The notes under the pieces are model-generated. The model did no database searches. It was not told the DNA's origin and worked only from the letters and a program-made list of their open reading frames with translations. The translations under genes and the position numbers were made by a program. From NCBI GenBank assembly GCA_015061865.1, contig SUVU01000008.1, forward strand, positions 1-39,442: 39,442 nucleotides of DNA, read 5' to 3'. This document shows, piece by piece, positions 7,672 through 16,037 of the stretch (the stretch's first letter is position 1; each line of letters starts with the position of its first letter). Source of the stretch: Lentisphaerota bacterium (GTDB lineage: Bacteria; Verrucomicrobiota; Lentisphaeria; Victivallales; Victivallaceae).

Positions 7672-8750
7672 AACAGGAGCTCCGCAAGATTGTTAAATTT
7701 ATCCACAAAATTTTCCTCCGAAAATCTTTCTTTCACCACACTTCTGCCTCGATCACCCAATTCAGCCAAAAGCTCCGGATGCGCCCCCAACCAGTTCAAG
7801 TTTCCGGCAGCAGATGCAATATCTTTTTCCGCAATCAATCTCCCGCAGCCGCAATCAAGATACTCCCGCACCCCGCCAAGATCAAAAGCCACCACCGGTA
7901 CTCCATGTGCCATTGCTTCAAGCCCGACCAGTCCGAAAGGCTCCTGCCAGCGGATGGGAAAGAAAAACACATCACAATCTGCCCATAACCTCTCCGGTTC
8001 GCTGACAAATCCGGCAAAACATACTTTATCACGCAAGTTGAATTTTTCAACCATTTTTTCCAACATGTCACGATCTTTGCCGTCTCCGGCAATGGTGCAA
8101 TGAAACGGTACTTCCAAACGGGCAAGTGTTTTCAGCATCAGATCCGCCCCTTTGCCCCGGATAAGCTGTCCCAGAAAAAGTATCCGCAATACGCCATCGG
8201 GCATAACAGAGCGCACCGCATCGTCCGGGGTGATAAATGCCGGAAGTTTAAAGACCTTTTCAAAACCGTTTTTACGCAAATTTTCCTGCATAAAATCCGA
8301 CAGCACCAATGCCGGAAATTTACGGTATGCCGCCAGCGGCGGTGCCGGATTTCTGCCCAGCGAACAAAGTTTGCAGATAAACCTGTTATATGCCCGGTGG
8401 CAGTTTTTCCTGCCCAACGGGGTATAATAGTGATGGCGTTGACAGTAAATATTGTGATCGTGGGCAAAAAAGCAGGTCTTATCCGGCGGCAATTCTGCCA
8501 GATATTTCACCTCAATAATATTGTGAAGTATCACCATATCAGCAGACTTCAACGCTCCGTCGCCCGGCAAAAACGGCTTTACACTGTCAAATGCAGCGGC
8601 AAAAGCCGCCTGATCTTTGCCGCCATTTTCAATAAACCGGTAATGGACAGCAAAGCCGTTTTGACGCAAAAGCACGGCGCTTTTTTGCATATAACGCTCT
8701 ATTCCGCCGATAATACCGTTATATTTACCGATGTAAAGAATATTTTTCAT
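7668..8750 (-). CDS. GT4 family glycosyltransferase
   Basis: A 360-residue GT-B glycosyltransferase. The N-terminus has the glycine-rich acceptor loop (GKYNGIIGGIERYM). The C-terminal half contains ILFLGQLIRGKGADLM, the sugar-nucleotide strand TIAGDGKDR, and EPFGLVGLE with the E-x7-E motif, followed by AMAHGVPVVAFDLGG. A CxxC-rich insertion around residues 120-150 (CQRHHYYTPLGRKNC and CKLC) is seen in a subset of GT4 enzymes. It is expected to act on the cytoplasmic face during repeat-unit assembly; the sugar specificity cannot be read. It is joined to both neighbours by 4-bp ATGA overlaps. Confidence 0.88.
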   Translation of the reverse strand: MKNILYIGKYNGIIGGIERYMQKSAVLLRQNGFAVHYRFIENGGKDQAAFAAAFDSVKPFLPGDGALKSADMVILHNIIEVKYLAELPPDKTCFFAHDHNIYCQRHHYYTPLGRKNCHRAYNRFICKLCSLGRNPAPPLAAYRKFPALVLSDFMQENLRKNGFEKVFKLPAFITPDDAVRSVMPDGVLRILFLGQLIRGKGADLMLKTLARLEVPFHCTIAGDGKDRDMLEKMVEKFNLRDKVCFAGFVSEPERLWADCDVFFFPIRWQEPFGLVGLEAMAHGVPVVAFDLGGVREYLDCGCGRLIAEKDIASAAGNLNWLGAHPELLAELGDRGRSVVKERFSEENFVDKFNNLAELLL

Positions 8751-9943
8751 ACTTGAAGCTCCCGGTAAATATCAGTAAGTTTGCCGGCAATGCTCTGCCA
8801 GTTGTATTTTTGAGCAGTAACTGAGCCGCAGGCGATCAAATCATCACGCAAAAATTCAATTTTTTTATACGCTTCGAGCAGACTTGCCGAATTGTTATCT
8901 TCAAATAAAATGGCATTTTTACCGTCAACAAGAAAATCTCTCAAACCTCCGACTGCAGCCGCTATGACCGGCACTTGAGCATCCAGAGCTTCCAGTGCCG
9001 CGATCCCGAATGGCTCGTGACGGCTGGGCAGAATAAAACAGTATGCGGTTTTCAATGCCTGCAACAGCTCCACACTGTCAGGAGCTAAACCTGGGATGAT
9101 GGTCACACGCCCATAAACTCCGGATTTTTCCGCATGTTTAAGGATCTCATCATAATACCACGCCGCCGTTACCGGACCGATCAGCAGCAAATGAGTATCC
9201 GAGTGCGCCGTCAGCAATTCCAGCAGGATTTTCTGATTTTTCTGATAATCGATGCGGGAGATGCACAAAATAACTTTTTTATCCTCCGGAATGAGGTATT
9301 TTGCTCTGAAATTCCCAACATCCGGCAGCTCCCGGTGCAAAATACCATTGGGGAAAAGTTCCACTTTTTTCTCCGGATAACGTTTTTGCAGTTTCCCCAC
9401 CTCCTCCCGGCTCAATGCCAACAGCAAATCAGCACCACTTTCCGGGGCATGGCGCTGTTTGCAAATCCGGTCAACGATCCCGCCGTAAGAAAATTTGTGC
9501 TTCAACGGTTTCAGCATCAGCTTCATCTCCTGCTCCGGGATAACACAGGCGCCGCCGTGCAAACTCATAATGCACGGAGTACGCAATTTTTTTCCCAAGC
9601 GGATGGAATAATTGGCGATCCTGCCTCCGGCGTGGATATGAAATATATCAAAATCCCCATTTCTCAAATACCGCAACAGCTCCGGCGCAAAAGGATTGCC
9701 GCCTTTTTTATCCAATGCCAGTTTATCTTTTGCCGGCATGGGAAAATACGGATAAAAATACGGAAAACGTTTGACTGTGATCCCGTCAATGACTTCATTG
9801 CCGACTTTATCCAATGCGGCAGTACAGATTATTTCCGGGGTCAAGCCTTGAAATTTCTGCTGCAAAGCGATATTCCAGACCACACTTTCAGTGCCGCCCC
9901 ATTCCGAAAAGGTAAAACGGCGGACAATATGCGCTATTTTCAT
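8747..9943 (-). CDS. GT4 family glycosyltransferase
   Basis: A 398-residue GT-B glycosyltransferase with WGGTESVVWN in the N-terminal glycine loop, FHIHAGGRIANYSIR, ILCISRIDYQKNQ opening the C-terminal domain, and EPFGIAALE (E-x7-E) followed by ALDAQVPVIAAAVGG. The open frame continues to 10084, but that extension lies inside the preceding GT2 gene and has no family similarity. ATG 9943 sits 8 bp after GGGGG and overlaps the GT2 stop as ATGA. It probably adds a hexose to the lipid-linked oligosaccharide. Confidence 0.88.
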   Translation of the reverse strand: MKIAHIVRRFTFSEWGGTESVVWNIALQQKFQGLTPEIICTAALDKVGNEVIDGITVKRFPYFYPYFPMPAKDKLALDKKGGNPFAPELLRYLRNGDFDIFHIHAGGRIANYSIRLGKKLRTPCIMSLHGGACVIPEQEMKLMLKPLKHKFSYGGIVDRICKQRHAPESGADLLLALSREEVGKLQKRYPEKKVELFPNGILHRELPDVGNFRAKYLIPEDKKVILCISRIDYQKNQKILLELLTAHSDTHLLLIGPVTAAWYYDEILKHAEKSGVYGRVTIIPGLAPDSVELLQALKTAYCFILPSRHEPFGIAALEALDAQVPVIAAAVGGLRDFLVDGKNAILFEDNNSASLLEAYKKIEFLRDDLIACGSVTAQKYNWQSIAGKLTDIYRELQV

Positions 9944-10755
9944 CGCTTTGTCCCCCGGTAGTAATTCATTTTTTGCACATAACGGTAGACAGGAGCGTAA
10001 AAAAATTCTGTTACCGCTCCGTGTTTGGCAAGATAAAACCAATCCCGCAAAATTTCGGCGATCACCGATCGCATACAATGGCAAAATCCCGGCGGCACTT
10101 TACCCATTTGAGTATCTGCAACGCCTTCATTGAAAAAGCGTTTTCTGACCTCTTTCAACGTATAATTATGGGAGTGTTCCACTATGGCATCTGCCGCATA
10201 AACGATTTTGGCAGAATAGCGTTTGACCCAATCGGCATCTTCAGAATACTGGATATTTTCATCAAAAGGTTTGGCAAGCAAGTCACTTTTGCGGAATGCC
10301 GATGAAACCAGCGAAAAAAAGTTGTCCCATGCCGCAGATATTGAACCGTCACCGAATGCCCGTTCGTAATCTTTGCGCACGACATAATAAGCATCTTTTC
10401 TGGCGATCTGATTGCCGAAAACACAATCCACGCCGGGATCTTTCAGCGGCGAAGTAAGATTTTTCAAATATTCCCGATGCTGCGGAATGGCATCACTGTT
10501 GTTGAAAACAATAATATCCCCATAAGCCTGACGGATCATGTGATTCAACGTTTTACCGGGAACATATTTTCCTTCCGGCGGGGCGATCCGCCGCAGTTCC
10601 GGGACGGCGGCAAGATATTCAGCAGTACCGTCATCGGAACGGTCATCACAGGAGATGATTTCCACCGCATCATCCACCTCCTGAGCCAGCAGCGCTTCAA
10701 CCGTCCGGCGGATATATTTTATATCGTTATGAGAGCGCATCAATACCGAGATCAT
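9940..10755 (-). CDS. GT2 family glycosyltransferase
   Basis: A 271-residue GT-A enzyme. The start MISVLMRSHNDIKYI is the usual GT2 opening strand and loop. EIISCDDRSDDGTAEYL holds the nucleotide-binding acidic residues, and IIVFNNSDAIP corresponds to the metal-binding DxD region, here N-N-S-D. ENIQYSEDADWVKR contains the acidic acceptor motif (ED). It is soluble or peripheral, with no predicted membrane segments. It starts from ATG 10755, preceded by AGGAGG, inside the end of the STAS gene (ATGA overlap). Confidence 0.85.
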   Translation of the reverse strand: MISVLMRSHNDIKYIRRTVEALLAQEVDDAVEIISCDDRSDDGTAEYLAAVPELRRIAPPEGKYVPGKTLNHMIRQAYGDIIVFNNSDAIPQHREYLKNLTSPLKDPGVDCVFGNQIARKDAYYVVRKDYERAFGDGSISAAWDNFFSLVSSAFRKSDLLAKPFDENIQYSEDADWVKRYSAKIVYAADAIVEHSHNYTLKEVRKRFFNEGVADTQMGKVPPGFCHCMRSVIAEILRDWFYLAKHGAVTEFFYAPVYRYVQKMNYYRGTKR

Positions 10756-11096
10756 GCTTTATCCTCCTGACAGCTTGCCACGGCATCTTCGACCGTAGGA
10801 TAAATGTCAAATACCCGGTAAACTTTGGTTATATCCAATACGATTTTCATATCAGCACTGACTCTTGCCAGTTTGATGACTGAATTGTTTTCCAATGCCT
10901 TTTGCGCCATTGCCAACAGTGCATCAAGTCCGTAATTATCTATATTGACCAATTTTTCCAGATCAAGAACGATTTGTTCGCCCTCTTTCATCCGTTCGCT
11001 CAATACATATTTGAAGTTTTCCGCCCCGACATGATCGAGAAACATCTGCACATGGGCGACCATTACGCCGTGGATATACTCAAAACGCATTTCCAT
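10752..11096 (-). CDS. STAS-domain protein without a phosphorylatable serine
   Basis: A 114-residue single STAS domain, the anti-sigma-factor-antagonist (SpoIIAA) fold: VMVAHVQMFL first strand region, QIVLDLEKLVNIDNYGLDALL (41-61, the central strand-loop-helix), IKLARVSADMKIVLDIT, and a C-terminal helix. In regulated antagonists the loop reads D-S-x-G or D-S-S-G with a phosphorylated Ser. Here residues 53-56 are D-N-Y-G, so kinase-controlled switching in the usual way appears lost. It lies between the flippase (3 bp gap) and glycosyltransferase genes, suggesting a scaffold or regulator of the assembly machinery rather than a stress-sigma regulator. This role is inferred. Confidence 0.82.
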   Translation of the reverse strand: MEMRFEYIHGVMVAHVQMFLDHVGAENFKYVLSERMKEGEQIVLDLEKLVNIDNYGLDALLAMAQKALENNSVIKLARVSADMKIVLDITKVYRVFDIYPTVEDAVASCQEDKA

Positions 11097-11099
11097 AAT

Positions 11100-12641
11100 T
11101 TACCGTCTCCGCAATTTCGCCGTGAATTTTCCGATGATTTTTTTGGCACGGATTTTTTCGGCATGGTCAAACATCATATAATAGAGCGCCGGAAAATAAA
11201 TCAGCACCCCGGAAATCCCAGCCAGAGCCAACAGGGAAATTTCATGGATCTGACCCCGCAGCAAATAGTATTGCCAGTAACAAAACATCCCCACCGACAA
11301 AGCCAGCAGCGTCGGCTCAAAGAGCGAATATAAAACAAAATACCGCATTTTGATATTGGTTCTTTTGACCAGATGCGGCACGACAAAACCGGCGGTACCG
11401 ATCAATTTTGTCAGGATCATCGCCCCGACAACAACAAGTTCATGCGGCTTTATCAGCAGTCCGATAACCGAAATAACGATAAAAAACAGGCTCTCAAAAC
11501 TCTGAACCCGGGCCAGAAATTTATGCTCCTCCGCCATCGTCAGAAATTTTTCCGGAATGATCCGGCAAACCAGCAGAAAATAGACAAACAATATCATTAA
11601 ACGGCAGATAAATGCCGCTTCATCACTTACAACATTAAAGAGCAGTAAAATTATCCGCGGCGCATAGATCATCACCATCACCGTGGCTCCGGCGGCAAAA
11701 AAGTTCACCCACCGGATCGAACGCATCAATATTTGTGCCAGATGCATCGTGCGTTTGCGGCTGTGCAGCAACGCCGATATCGGTGAAATATTTTCCACAT
11801 AAGGCAAAGCGATCTGCTGCATGAGAAACGGAATACGGCTGCCCAGCTGAAAAATACCCACCGGCGCCAATCCGCAGAAAATGCTTATCAGCAGAAACAT
11901 TCCCCTTTCCCAGATCATGCGTCCGATGGAAATAATATACACTGCACTGGAAAAACGGAATACCCCCCGGAACACCTCGTGGTCAAAAGCCAGCCGGATC
12001 CGGAATCCGGGAATACTTTTCCACACCGAAATCAACATCGCCAACTGGGTAGCTCCCATCACCAGCATCACAAAAAACAACAGCTTAAAAAGCCCCCAAC
12101 CCAACGCAAAAATACAGATAACTCCGGCAAGTTCGATCAATTTGGAAACAACGATGATATAATTGCGCAAATAAAGTTTCTGCAATCCCACCAAAATTTC
12201 CGGGAACACGCCCAGCGGAAAAACGATCGTTGCCGCCAGTCCGCTTAACAGCAGCGCTTCCCGGCAAAAACGGATATATTCCGCCGTGGCATCTGCCGGC
12301 AGATGAAAAAGTTCCCGGATGTAATACATCCCCACCAATGTCAATGGCAAAATCATCAATGCCAGCGTCACATGACTGAAAAAAATACTGGAAACCGTGT
12401 GATTGTATTTTTCAATATCGCGTTTATAAAGTTCCGTAGCAGTAACTTTTTGAGCTGCCACCCCGAAACCGAGGTCAAGCAGCAGCGCATAACTGAAAAA
12501 ACTCCACAGCATGACCCACAAACCATACTGCGCTTCGCCCAGATGGCTGATGAGCCAGCGGGTGACGAGAATTCCCTGCACCAACCGGACAAACATGGAA
12601 AAATAGTTGGTTACGGTATTTTTGAAAAAAGGTATTTTCAT
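11100..12641 (-). CDS. Wzx-type polysaccharide flippase
   Basis: A 513-residue integral membrane protein of the MATE/polysaccharide transport superfamily, with about 12-14 hydrophobic segments. The N-terminus (VTNYFSMFVRLVQGILVTRWL, then the LGEAQYGLWVML loop and LDLGFG) is characteristic of oligosaccharide flippases. It is expected to turn undecaprenyl-pyrophosphate-linked repeats to the periplasmic face for the Wzy-like polymerase encoded at 16034-17362. Length is normal for the family. It starts at ATG 12641, overlapping the upstream phosphatase-like gene as ATGA. Confidence 0.87.
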   Translation of the reverse strand: MKIPFFKNTVTNYFSMFVRLVQGILVTRWLISHLGEAQYGLWVMLWSFFSYALLLDLGFGVAAQKVTATELYKRDIEKYNHTVSSIFFSHVTLALMILPLTLVGMYYIRELFHLPADATAEYIRFCREALLLSGLAATIVFPLGVFPEILVGLQKLYLRNYIIVVSKLIELAGVICIFALGWGLFKLLFFVMLVMGATQLAMLISVWKSIPGFRIRLAFDHEVFRGVFRFSSAVYIISIGRMIWERGMFLLISIFCGLAPVGIFQLGSRIPFLMQQIALPYVENISPISALLHSRKRTMHLAQILMRSIRWVNFFAAGATVMVMIYAPRIILLLFNVVSDEAAFICRLMILFVYFLLVCRIIPEKFLTMAEEHKFLARVQSFESLFFIVISVIGLLIKPHELVVVGAMILTKLIGTAGFVVPHLVKRTNIKMRYFVLYSLFEPTLLALSVGMFCYWQYYLLRGQIHEISLLALAGISGVLIYFPALYYMMFDHAEKIRAKKIIGKFTAKLRRR

Positions 12642-13786
12642 AACTTCCCAGCTCTTTCTATCATAAAATCAAAATAATCTGCAACCTGTTTCACTCTCTC
12701 CGGCAAAGCGGTATTGGAGAGTATTGCCGCAAACGAGTGTTCATTTTCCGGAGCAAATCCATGCATCCCGTTCAGCGGTTTATCCCCCATATCTGACGGA
12801 ACGATCTGAATTCCGGCATCCAATAGAAATATCCCATCGCCAAACAGCCGGTCGGCACGGTAAATTCCGTAGTTTATTTCTTCATCCTTACTCAAAAAAT
12901 GCCCGGGAAACTTTTTCATTATTTCCCAAATCACTCTTTCGGCATTTTCACTTAAATAATAAAATCTTGCCATCGTCGAGTCAAAACAAGCCCCGTAATC
13001 TTCACCAAAAACAAGGTTGCTTTCTTCCACGGCTTTCATAATATCCACCGCAGCAGCAAGCGGAGTCATTCCGTGGTCTGAAATTACCGTAAAATGCACA
13101 TTATCAGCGTATTTTTGAGCTTTATTATAAAGCCGTTCGATATGAGTTTTTATATTGTCAAGTTTGTTTTGCACCGCCGTAAAATCTTTTACTTTATCGT
13201 GCAATACTCCATCAAAACCTGCGGTATAAACAAAAAGAAAGTTCTTACCGTTTTCAATCGCTTTTTCTGCGGCGATATAATTTTCACTGTCGCTCAAATG
13301 CCAGTCCGAAATGTGAAACTCAACCGCTTTGGCACTCAATATATCGTGCAAATTGGCAATATTTTCCATGCCGTTGGCGATGAATAAATTCTTTTTTTCA
13401 CAGTAGTCCATGTATTTCAACTTCCAAACCGGCATCCGGTAAAGCTGAAAATATCCGGTAAAACCATAAATTTTTTTCAGCATTTTGGACAAATGGTGCC
13501 GCACCCGCCCCCGGTTCCAGAAACTTGCCGGTTTTAATGCCCACGAAAACCGGGACAGCCGTTGGAATGGCGACGTCTCCGGAGCAAACCGGAACAATCC
13601 CAAGTGTCCGTGTTCCGCCGGAGTTTTGCCCGACAGAATAGTGGGTATGGCACTGCTGGAATAACCGAACTGCATGGTGATTTTTTTGCGGTGCGGCAAA
13701 AATTCTGTCAAAAAGCGGTGATCGTTGACGATCTTCCATCCCAGCGCATCTATAAACAAAAATATTTCAATGGTTTTATGCTTCAT
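12638..13786 (-). CDS. Alkaline-phosphatase-superfamily phosphodiesterase-like enzyme
   Basis: A 382-residue protein with no signal peptide. It shows the metal and nucleophile elements of the type I phosphodiesterase/nucleotide pyrophosphatase group: FLFIDALG (D13), GYSSSAIPTILSGKTPAEHG (41-60, Ser/Thr nucleophile region), AGFDGVLHDK (Asp...His pair), VISDHGMTPL (DHG) and GMHGFAPENE (last His). It probably cleaves or transfers a phosphate ester on a sugar or lipid-linked intermediate, but the substrate is unknown. The open frame can begin at GTG 13792, but that GTG is part of the GAGGTG ribosome site, so ATG 13786 is preferred. Confidence 0.78.
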   Translation of the reverse strand: MKHKTIEIFLFIDALGWKIVNDHRFLTEFLPHRKKITMQFGYSSSAIPTILSGKTPAEHGHLGLFRFAPETSPFQRLSRFSWALKPASFWNRGRVRHHLSKMLKKIYGFTGYFQLYRMPVWKLKYMDYCEKKNLFIANGMENIANLHDILSAKAVEFHISDWHLSDSENYIAAEKAIENGKNFLFVYTAGFDGVLHDKVKDFTAVQNKLDNIKTHIERLYNKAQKYADNVHFTVISDHGMTPLAAAVDIMKAVEESNLVFGEDYGACFDSTMARFYYLSENAERVIWEIMKKFPGHFLSKDEEINYGIYRADRLFGDGIFLLDAGIQIVPSDMGDKPLNGMHGFAPENEHSFAAILSNTALPERVKQVADYFDFMIERAGKL

Positions 13787-13793
13787 ATTCACC

Positions 13794-16037
13794 TCACGGC
13801 AACGCCCGGTAACCGGGAAGTTTGCGGAAATCCGCTGCCGGTTTCCGGTTTTTCAATTCAGTTGACGGCAGCGCCGGTTTTTCAATCAAATATCCTGTGG
13901 TGACCGCCGCCGGAGCGATCGTTTCCCAGACCGAATACTCACTTGACGGCACACTCATAAACTCCAGATTGACATAGCGCCGGAATATTGGAAGTGTATC
14001 AGCACTGCTCCCATACACCATCTTTACCGCATTGCGGTCAAGCCCGAATGTGTTCCCGTAAGGGGTGATCCCCGGCACAAATTCCCCGATACCGTCAGCA
14101 TAACTTACCAGATCAAGAAATACTGCCGGATAAACTTTGCCCAGCCCGGAAGTCATACTTCTGCCCAACGGATTGGCACCATTATGGAAATCATTGGCTA
14201 TATACGCCCCGTCAAGATATTTTTGTTCACCGGTAAGTTTATGAGCTGCGATCAAAGTCACCGCCCGCCGCAACGGGTGATAATTTCCCCATGCCATCGC
14301 ATGGACCCACCCCGCATTATGAGCATGCCACAACGTGCGGTAAGGATAAGCGTTTTCCAAATCAACAACCATTTTATCAGCATTGCGCAAAATAATTTTC
14401 CGATATTCCTGCCGGAACCCGGTCAATTCTTTTACCGGATAAAGTTCCAGAGTCATCCAGCTCAGCACCGGCCATTTCCAGAAATCTCTGATCAATGCTT
14501 CTTTGATACGTTTGCGATCTTCCAATACCGGTTCGAGATATTTTTTATTTCCGGTCAGAATAAATAAATTCATTCCGGCTCTCAACAGATTTTGGGCAGC
14601 GAGCGTCATTCCCTCACAGTAATAAATCATTTTGCCATTATACATATATCCCCGGGCAAGAGTATTTTTGCTGTCAAGAGCAAATTGCCACGCTTTTTGT
14701 GCTGACATCAAATATTTTGCCGCTTCCGCCGGAAATCCAGCCTGTTTCATGGCAAGCGCCAGAGTACTGACTGCCGCCGCATATTCCAGAGAACCGTTCC
14801 GGGATGGGGCTGACACATAATAAACGTACTTATCTTTGTCCGGCAGCCCCTCCCCTGCCTGCGGGTGTCCGGTCGTTTCAAACCATGTTCCGACACCACC
14901 GTTATCCTGCTGCACCGCAAGGAGATGTTTCACTCCCCACGCCGCTTCATCCAGAATATCCGGTATTCTGTTGCCGCTTTCAGGAATCTGGAGCTGACCG
15001 TCAACAAAATTTTCCGGCTTCATCAGATAAACCGTCGCCAGATCGCTGACAATCCGCAAATGACAGGGGCGGCGGTCATAGTCTGCCGCATCGTGCCAGC
15101 CGCCGGGGGCGGTGTATTCTTTCAAATGAGACACCGGCAAAGTATTGCGTTTTATCAGGTCAAAATGTTTCACTTCAAGGCGTTGAAAATTACGGACAAA
15201 GCCTTCTTCGGTATTTTTCCCTTTGCGGTAATGTTCAGCGTTGCCGGGGAAAATCCCGGCGTAAACTTTTTCATGGCATGCCGGACTTACCCATGCTGTG
15301 AACGGCTGTTTTTTGGCAATGCCGCAGCGTTTGTGGTACAAGCCCCGGGCATGGATGTAAAAGGCTTCATTTACGGTTTCACTGCCGATGGCAAACTCCA
15401 TGCTTCTGCCGATACCGTCCACATAAAAATAATATTTCCCCGGAATGTTGAAGTTGGAATAATCCAGTTCCAGCACCTCTTCGCCGGTAAATGGCGTTTT
15501 GCCCTGATAAGCGGGGTCATCCCGCCGGAGTTTCAATACGCCGGCAAAGACCATTTTTCTATCAGAACTGCGGCGGATCTCAAACGTTTTCCCGGCAAGG
15601 TGTTTCAATGGCATTGCCCCATCCCTGCCCAGCCATGCGCCCATGTAAGCAAATTTCTTTTTCTGATTTACGCCGTTGCCCAGCTGATTGAGTTTGAAAA
15701 TATTGCTCGGTATTTCCGGATCGTACTGCACTGCGACCGTACCGATGATCCGTTTTTCGCCGGGAGCAAAAGGTTTATCAAGGACAAAGTATTGATAGTA
15801 AGTCACATCCGGTTTGCGAAGGATTTTACCCTTTTCATCCCGCAACAGGGCGTTTTCTTTTGCCCAGACTGCACGGTAATTATTGGAGATCACTCCGGCG
15901 GGATTCGGCGTATTTCCTTTCACGACCACCACTTGCGGAGTAAGAAACTCGTATTCGATCTCGACAGCGCGGCTCTCCTGCTTGCATCCGGTCAGGACAA
16001 GCAGCAGGAAGATACCGATATGTAAAATATTTTTCAT
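13794..16037 (-). CDS. Glycoside hydrolase family 9 lipoprotein
   Basis: A 747-residue exported lipoprotein (signal LLLVLTGC, lipidated C18). Residues about 130-225 form the Ig-like N-terminal domain common in GH9. From about 225 the (alpha/alpha)6 catalytic domain includes GGWHDAADY (312-320) with the nucleophile-activating aspartates D316 and D319. The C-terminal WHAHNAGWVHAMAWGN and NGANPLGRS segments follow, and then PSSEYSVWETIAPAA, containing the likely general acid Glu. GH9 enzymes cleave beta-1,4-glucans and related beta-glycans. Inside a polysaccharide export operon it probably trims or releases the nascent polymer, as endoglucanases do in cellulose secretion. It joins the polymerase gene by an ATGA overlap. 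Confidence 0.88.
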   Translation of the reverse strand: MKNILHIGIFLLLVLTGCKQESRAVEIEYEFLTPQVVVVKGNTPNPAGVISNNYRAVWAKENALLRDEKGKILRKPDVTYYQYFVLDKPFAPGEKRIIGTVAVQYDPEIPSNIFKLNQLGNGVNQKKKFAYMGAWLGRDGAMPLKHLAGKTFEIRRSSDRKMVFAGVLKLRRDDPAYQGKTPFTGEEVLELDYSNFNIPGKYYFYVDGIGRSMEFAIGSETVNEAFYIHARGLYHKRCGIAKKQPFTAWVSPACHEKVYAGIFPGNAEHYRKGKNTEEGFVRNFQRLEVKHFDLIKRNTLPVSHLKEYTAPGGWHDAADYDRRPCHLRIVSDLATVYLMKPENFVDGQLQIPESGNRIPDILDEAAWGVKHLLAVQQDNGGVGTWFETTGHPQAGEGLPDKDKYVYYVSAPSRNGSLEYAAAVSTLALAMKQAGFPAEAAKYLMSAQKAWQFALDSKNTLARGYMYNGKMIYYCEGMTLAAQNLLRAGMNLFILTGNKKYLEPVLEDRKRIKEALIRDFWKWPVLSWMTLELYPVKELTGFRQEYRKIILRNADKMVVDLENAYPYRTLWHAHNAGWVHAMAWGNYHPLRRAVTLIAAHKLTGEQKYLDGAYIANDFHNGANPLGRSMTSGLGKVYPAVFLDLVSYADGIGEFVPGITPYGNTFGLDRNAVKMVYGSSADTLPIFRRYVNLEFMSVPSSEYSVWETIAPAAVTTGYLIEKPALPSTELKNRKPAADFRKLPGYRALP

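Noticed and set aside
9944-10084. N-terminal extension of the GT4 gene
   Set aside because: It lies wholly inside the upstream GT2 gene and lacks similarity to glycosyltransferases; ATG 9943 fits the ATGA overlap pattern.
14865-16025. 386-codon + strand frame opposite the GH9 gene
   Set aside because: The GH9 catalytic motifs and lipoprotein signal are on the other strand; this frame has no start signal of its own.
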